Below the pieces are notes generated by a model. That model made no database searches. It worked only from the letters and a program-made list of their open reading frames with translations, and was not told the origin of the DNA. A DNA stretch of 8,823 bases from Bacteroidales bacterium (lineage in GTDB: Bacteria; Bacteroidota; Bacteroidia; Bacteroidales; UBA3824). A program made the position numbers and the translations under genes. Positions 7,395-8,823 of the stretch are shown piece after piece (the first letter of the stretch is position 1; each line of letters starts with the position of its first letter). The stretch is taken from the NCBI GenBank assembly GCA_017645985.1, contig JAGCNK010000216.1, positions 1 through 8,823 of the forward strand, written 5' to 3'.

Positions 7395-7458
7395 AATCGG
7401 CATTGTATTTGTTTTATCAAAAAAAACGCTAACTTTGCGGCGGATTAATCGGCAATGT
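7395..7458 (+). repeat. Near-perfect 12-bp direct repeat flanking the sigma-gene promoter
   Basis: AATCGGCATTGT (7395-7406) and AATCGGCAATGT (7447-7458) match at 11 of 12 bases and start 52 bp apart, about five helical turns. The first copy lies just upstream of the TTTG element. The second lies just downstream of the predicted start site and forms part of the left arm of the hairpin. The arrangement would suit a pair of operator half-sites on one face of the helix; binding is inference. Confidence 0.45.
7408..7437 (+). promoter_or_regulatory. Bacteroidetes-type promoter of the sigma-factor gene
   Basis: TTTG (7408-7411) and TAACTTTG (7430-7437) match the -33 TTTG and -7 TAnnTTTG elements of the Bacteroidetes housekeeping sigma factor. 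The 18-nt spacer is slightly short. Transcription would start near 7443, giving a leader of about 155 nt. The match implies transcription by the primary sigma factor rather than autoregulation by an ECF-specific motif. Confidence 0.65.
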
Positions 7459-7493
7459 TAATTTTTATAAAAATTGAAACATTGAAGCCCGAT
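7448..7493 (+). promoter_or_regulatory. Imperfect hairpin at the predicted 5' end of the sigma-factor mRNA
   Basis: Three nested arms pair. ATCGGC (7448-7453) pairs with GCCCGAT (7487-7493) apart from one bulged C. AATGTT (7454-7459) pairs with AACATT (7478-7483). AATTTTTA (7460-7467) pairs with TAAAAATT (7468-7475), a perfect 16-bp palindrome. Small bulges (GA, GAA) lie on the right side. There is no T tract, so it is not a terminator. It may be an mRNA-stabilising 5' stem, a regulated leader or a DNA palindrome bound by a protein. Confidence 0.55.
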
Positions 7494-7546
7494 CACCGTA
7501 AAAGATAACATAAATTGCAAACAAAATAATGTTAAACTAAAATTAT

Positions 7547-7553
7547 AAGGAGG
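7547..7553 (+). promoter_or_regulatory. Orphan Shine-Dalgarno-like sequence in the sigma-gene leader
   Basis: AAGGAGG is complementary to the 16S rRNA 3' end but lies 46 nt upstream of the ATG at 7600, too far to serve it. A TTG at 7556-7558 opens a 10-codon frame (LPIGTTLLKL, stop 7586-7588), but the 2-nt spacing is poor. No ATG, GTG or TTG occurs in the sigma-gene frame between its upstream stop (7546-7548) and 7600, so the gene is not longer than called. Confidence 0.35.
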
Positions 7554-7599
7554 ACTTGCCTATCGGAACAACACTACTCAAACTATAAACTTTACAACA

Positions 7600-8190
7600 A
7601 TGAACTACAAAGAACTATCAGAACAAGAACTCATCGATCTCTTTATCTCGGGCGATGAGGCATGTATCAAGGAACTGTTCCGCCGCCATAAGAGCCGCGT
7701 GTATACATACATAATGCTGATTGTAAAAGACCGCGAATTGGCTGAGGACATTTTTCAAGAAACCTTCATAAAGGTTATCAAATCGCTCCGCAAAGGTCGT
7801 TATATGGACAAGGGTATATTCCTATCTTGGGTGATGAGAATAGCTCACAACCTGATAATCGACCATTACCGCAAACTCAAACACCTCAAAGTTACTTCTG
7901 CCGACCAGGGCGACGCCGACCTGTTTAACAGCCGCAAGTTCGCCGAAGGCAATATCGAGGACGCTATGGTTCAAAATCGTATCGAGCAGGAGGTGCGTCA
8001 GCTTATCAACCTTCTTCCCGACGACCAAAAAGAAGTTATTCTGTTAAGACATTACGGCGATATGAGTTTCAAAGAGATCGCAGACCTTACCAACGTAAGC
8101 ATCAACACCGCTCTCGGACGTATGCGCTACGCTCTTATCAACCTCAGAAAGATTATCGAGGAAAAGAAACTTTCGCTTACAGCATTTTGA
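7600..8190 (+). CDS. ECF-type RNA polymerase sigma factor (sigma-70 family)
   Basis: The 196-aa product directs RNA polymerase to a specific promoter set. Region 2 (about residues 22-93) includes AEDIFQETFIKV, the usual core-polymerase contact, and SWVMRIAHNLIIDHYRK for -10 recognition and melting. A charged linker follows (about 94-130). Region 4 (about 134-186) has LPDDQKEVILLRHYGDMSFKEIA, then the recognition helix VSINTALGRMRYALINLRK, the helix-turn-helix that reads the -35 element. There is no region 1.1 or 3, and the length suits a minimal ECF sigma. The ATG is the only usable start in frame; its leader is A-rich with no adjacent Shine-Dalgarno. No anti-sigma gene is visible: the next gene points the other way and encodes a transporter, and a terminator closes the unit. 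It therefore appears monocistronic, behind a housekeeping-type promoter and a structured leader. Its regulon cannot be told from here. Confidence 0.94.
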   Translation: MNYKELSEQELIDLFISGDEACIKELFRRHKSRVYTYIMLIVKDRELAEDIFQETFIKVIKSLRKGRYMDKGIFLSWVMRIAHNLIIDHYRKLKHLKVTSADQGDADLFNSRKFAEGNIEDAMVQNRIEQEVRQLINLLPDDQKEVILLRHYGDMSFKEIADLTNVSINTALGRMRYALINLRKIIEEKKLSLTAF

Positions 8191-8237
8191 TGATTATTAT
8201 TGGAGATTTTTATTTTTGTTAATTTTTTGAGGGTTAT

Positions 8238-8266
8238 AGCCGCGCTGCGAAGTGCGGCTTTTTTTT
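8238..8266 (+). terminator. Rho-independent terminator of the sigma-factor gene
   Basis: AGCCGCGCT (8238-8246) pairs with AGTGCGGCT (8251-8259) as nine pairs including one G-U, closed by a GCGA tetraloop of the stable GNRA class, followed by a run of T to 8266. It sits 47 nt after the sigma-factor stop. The left side has no A run, so it should not terminate the converging transporter gene. Confidence 0.93.
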
Positions 8267-8309
8267 ATGCGCTCACAATTGACAATGATAAGTAGAGAAA
8301 CACGCTCCG

Positions 8310-8823
8310 TTAGTTGAGCTTGTCTTGGAAGAAGATAACCATAGTGATTACCGATAAGCCGAAAAGCATTACGCATATTCCTGTTATCTTATTAATCCAC
8401 ATTATGTGGCGCGGACCAATTTTGTTGCGGAAAATGTTTACCACAAGAGCTAAAAACGCCCACCAAATTACCGCACCTATGATTACACCGAGCAGCAAAA
8501 TGCAAGTTTCGAGGGGTGGGGTTTCGCTACTGATGGCGCTTGAGGCTGTGAATAATACACCAAACGAAAGTATGGTGAGGGGATTAGATATTGTGAGTCC
8601 AAAACTTGCAGCAAAATCGCCGAGTACTTTGGCTTTGGATGTGGTGTTGTTGAGTTTTTTGTTCTCTTTCCATTGTTTTACGGGGTTTTTGCGAAAAATG
8701 CTGAATCCTAAGTAGAGCATTAGTAATCCGCCAATGATGCCGATGATGGTGCGGTGGTTGGCAAAAAAGTCGGAAATAAACGAGAGACTGAATCCCGTAA
8801 CCACTGCGTAGAAAAAATCACCG
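8310..8823 (-). CDS. LysE/RhtB-type amino-acid exporter, C-terminal part (5' end beyond the window)
   Basis: The frame is open to the right edge (GDFFYAVVTGFSLSF enters from outside), so about 170 residues are visible of a family length near 200-220; a GTG at 8804 is an internal Val, not the start. The family exports amino acids or other small metabolites across the inner membrane, probably with proton coupling. Four hydrophobic segments are visible: one around HRTIIGIIGGLLMLYLGFSIF, one containing the typical SNPLTIL motif (FGLTISNPLTILSFGVLF), one at ILLLGVIIGAVIWWAFLALVV, and one at ITGICVMLFGLSVITMVIFF near the C-terminus. The loop after the first segment (KNPVKQWKENKKLNN) is basic, consistent with a cytoplasmic position. 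It converges on the sigma-factor gene. The substrate cannot be assigned; assignment to the LysE superfamily is fairly secure. Confidence 0.8.
   Translation of the reverse strand, partial: GDFFYAVVTGFSLSFISDFFANHRTIIGIIGGLLMLYLGFSIFRKNPVKQWKENKKLNNTTSKAKVLGDFAASFGLTISNPLTILSFGVLFTASSAISSETPPLETCILLLGVIIGAVIWWAFLALVVNIFRNKIGPRHIMWINKITGICVMLFGLSVITMVIFFQDKLN

Larger units (their letters stand above)
7284..7599. other. Divergent A/T-rich intergenic regulatory region
   Basis: This 316-base stretch separates the divergent kinase and sigma-factor genes and contains no convincing gene. It holds a weak minus-strand promoter candidate, a run of 10 T (7370-7379), a plus-strand promoter (7408-7437), a direct repeat bracketing that promoter, a 46-nt hairpin (7448-7493), and a Shine-Dalgarno-like AAGGAGG (7547-7553). 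It is clearly richer in A and T than the flanking genes. Confidence 0.8.

Overview
The window looks like chromosomal DNA of a member of the Bacteroidales. The alanyl-tRNA synthetase reads like a Bacteroidales protein. The start codons lack Shine-Dalgarno sequences and follow A/T-rich leaders. One promoter fits the Bacteroidetes TTTG / TAnnTTTG form. The outer-membrane protein is a Bacteroidetes-style beta-barrel fused to an OmpA domain. I see no tRNA, rRNA, transposase, phage gene or CRISPR array, and I cannot name a genus.

Layout, left to right: (1) 1-1830, plus strand: the last two thirds of alaS, open from the left edge but interrupted by an in-frame TAG at 325-327; a strong bidirectional terminator follows. 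(2) 1924-7283, minus strand: four closely spaced genes read right to left: a ROK-family sugar kinase, a 372-aa membrane-anchored protein, its 566-aa paralogue, and an OmpA-family outer-membrane protein. The gaps are 46, 21 and 43 nt, which suggests one operon. (3) 7284-7599: a divergent, A/T-rich regulatory region with a good plus-strand promoter, a 46-nt imperfect hairpin at the predicted mRNA start, a near-perfect direct repeat bracketing the promoter, and an orphan Shine-Dalgarno sequence. (4) 7600-8190, plus strand: an ECF-type sigma factor with a classic terminator. (5) 8310 to the right edge, minus strand: the C-terminal part of a LysE/RhtB-type transporter.

The least ordinary part is the envelope module at 1924-6292. 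Two paralogues share an almost unchanged cytoplasmic tail (LVLKKKKFPWWI), a single membrane anchor, a shared N-terminal periplasmic region, one or three Ig-like/regulatory-type beta modules, and a C-terminal domain resembling DUF2135/YfaP with a TDLDLHVIDPCG motif. The downstream gene encodes an OmpA protein that should sit in the outer membrane and bind peptidoglycan. My inference is a cell-envelope assembly reaching from the inner membrane toward the wall and outer membrane; its function is unknown to me. The second point of interest is the amber codon in alaS, an essential gene: a sequence error, a recent lesion, or a real split or readthrough.
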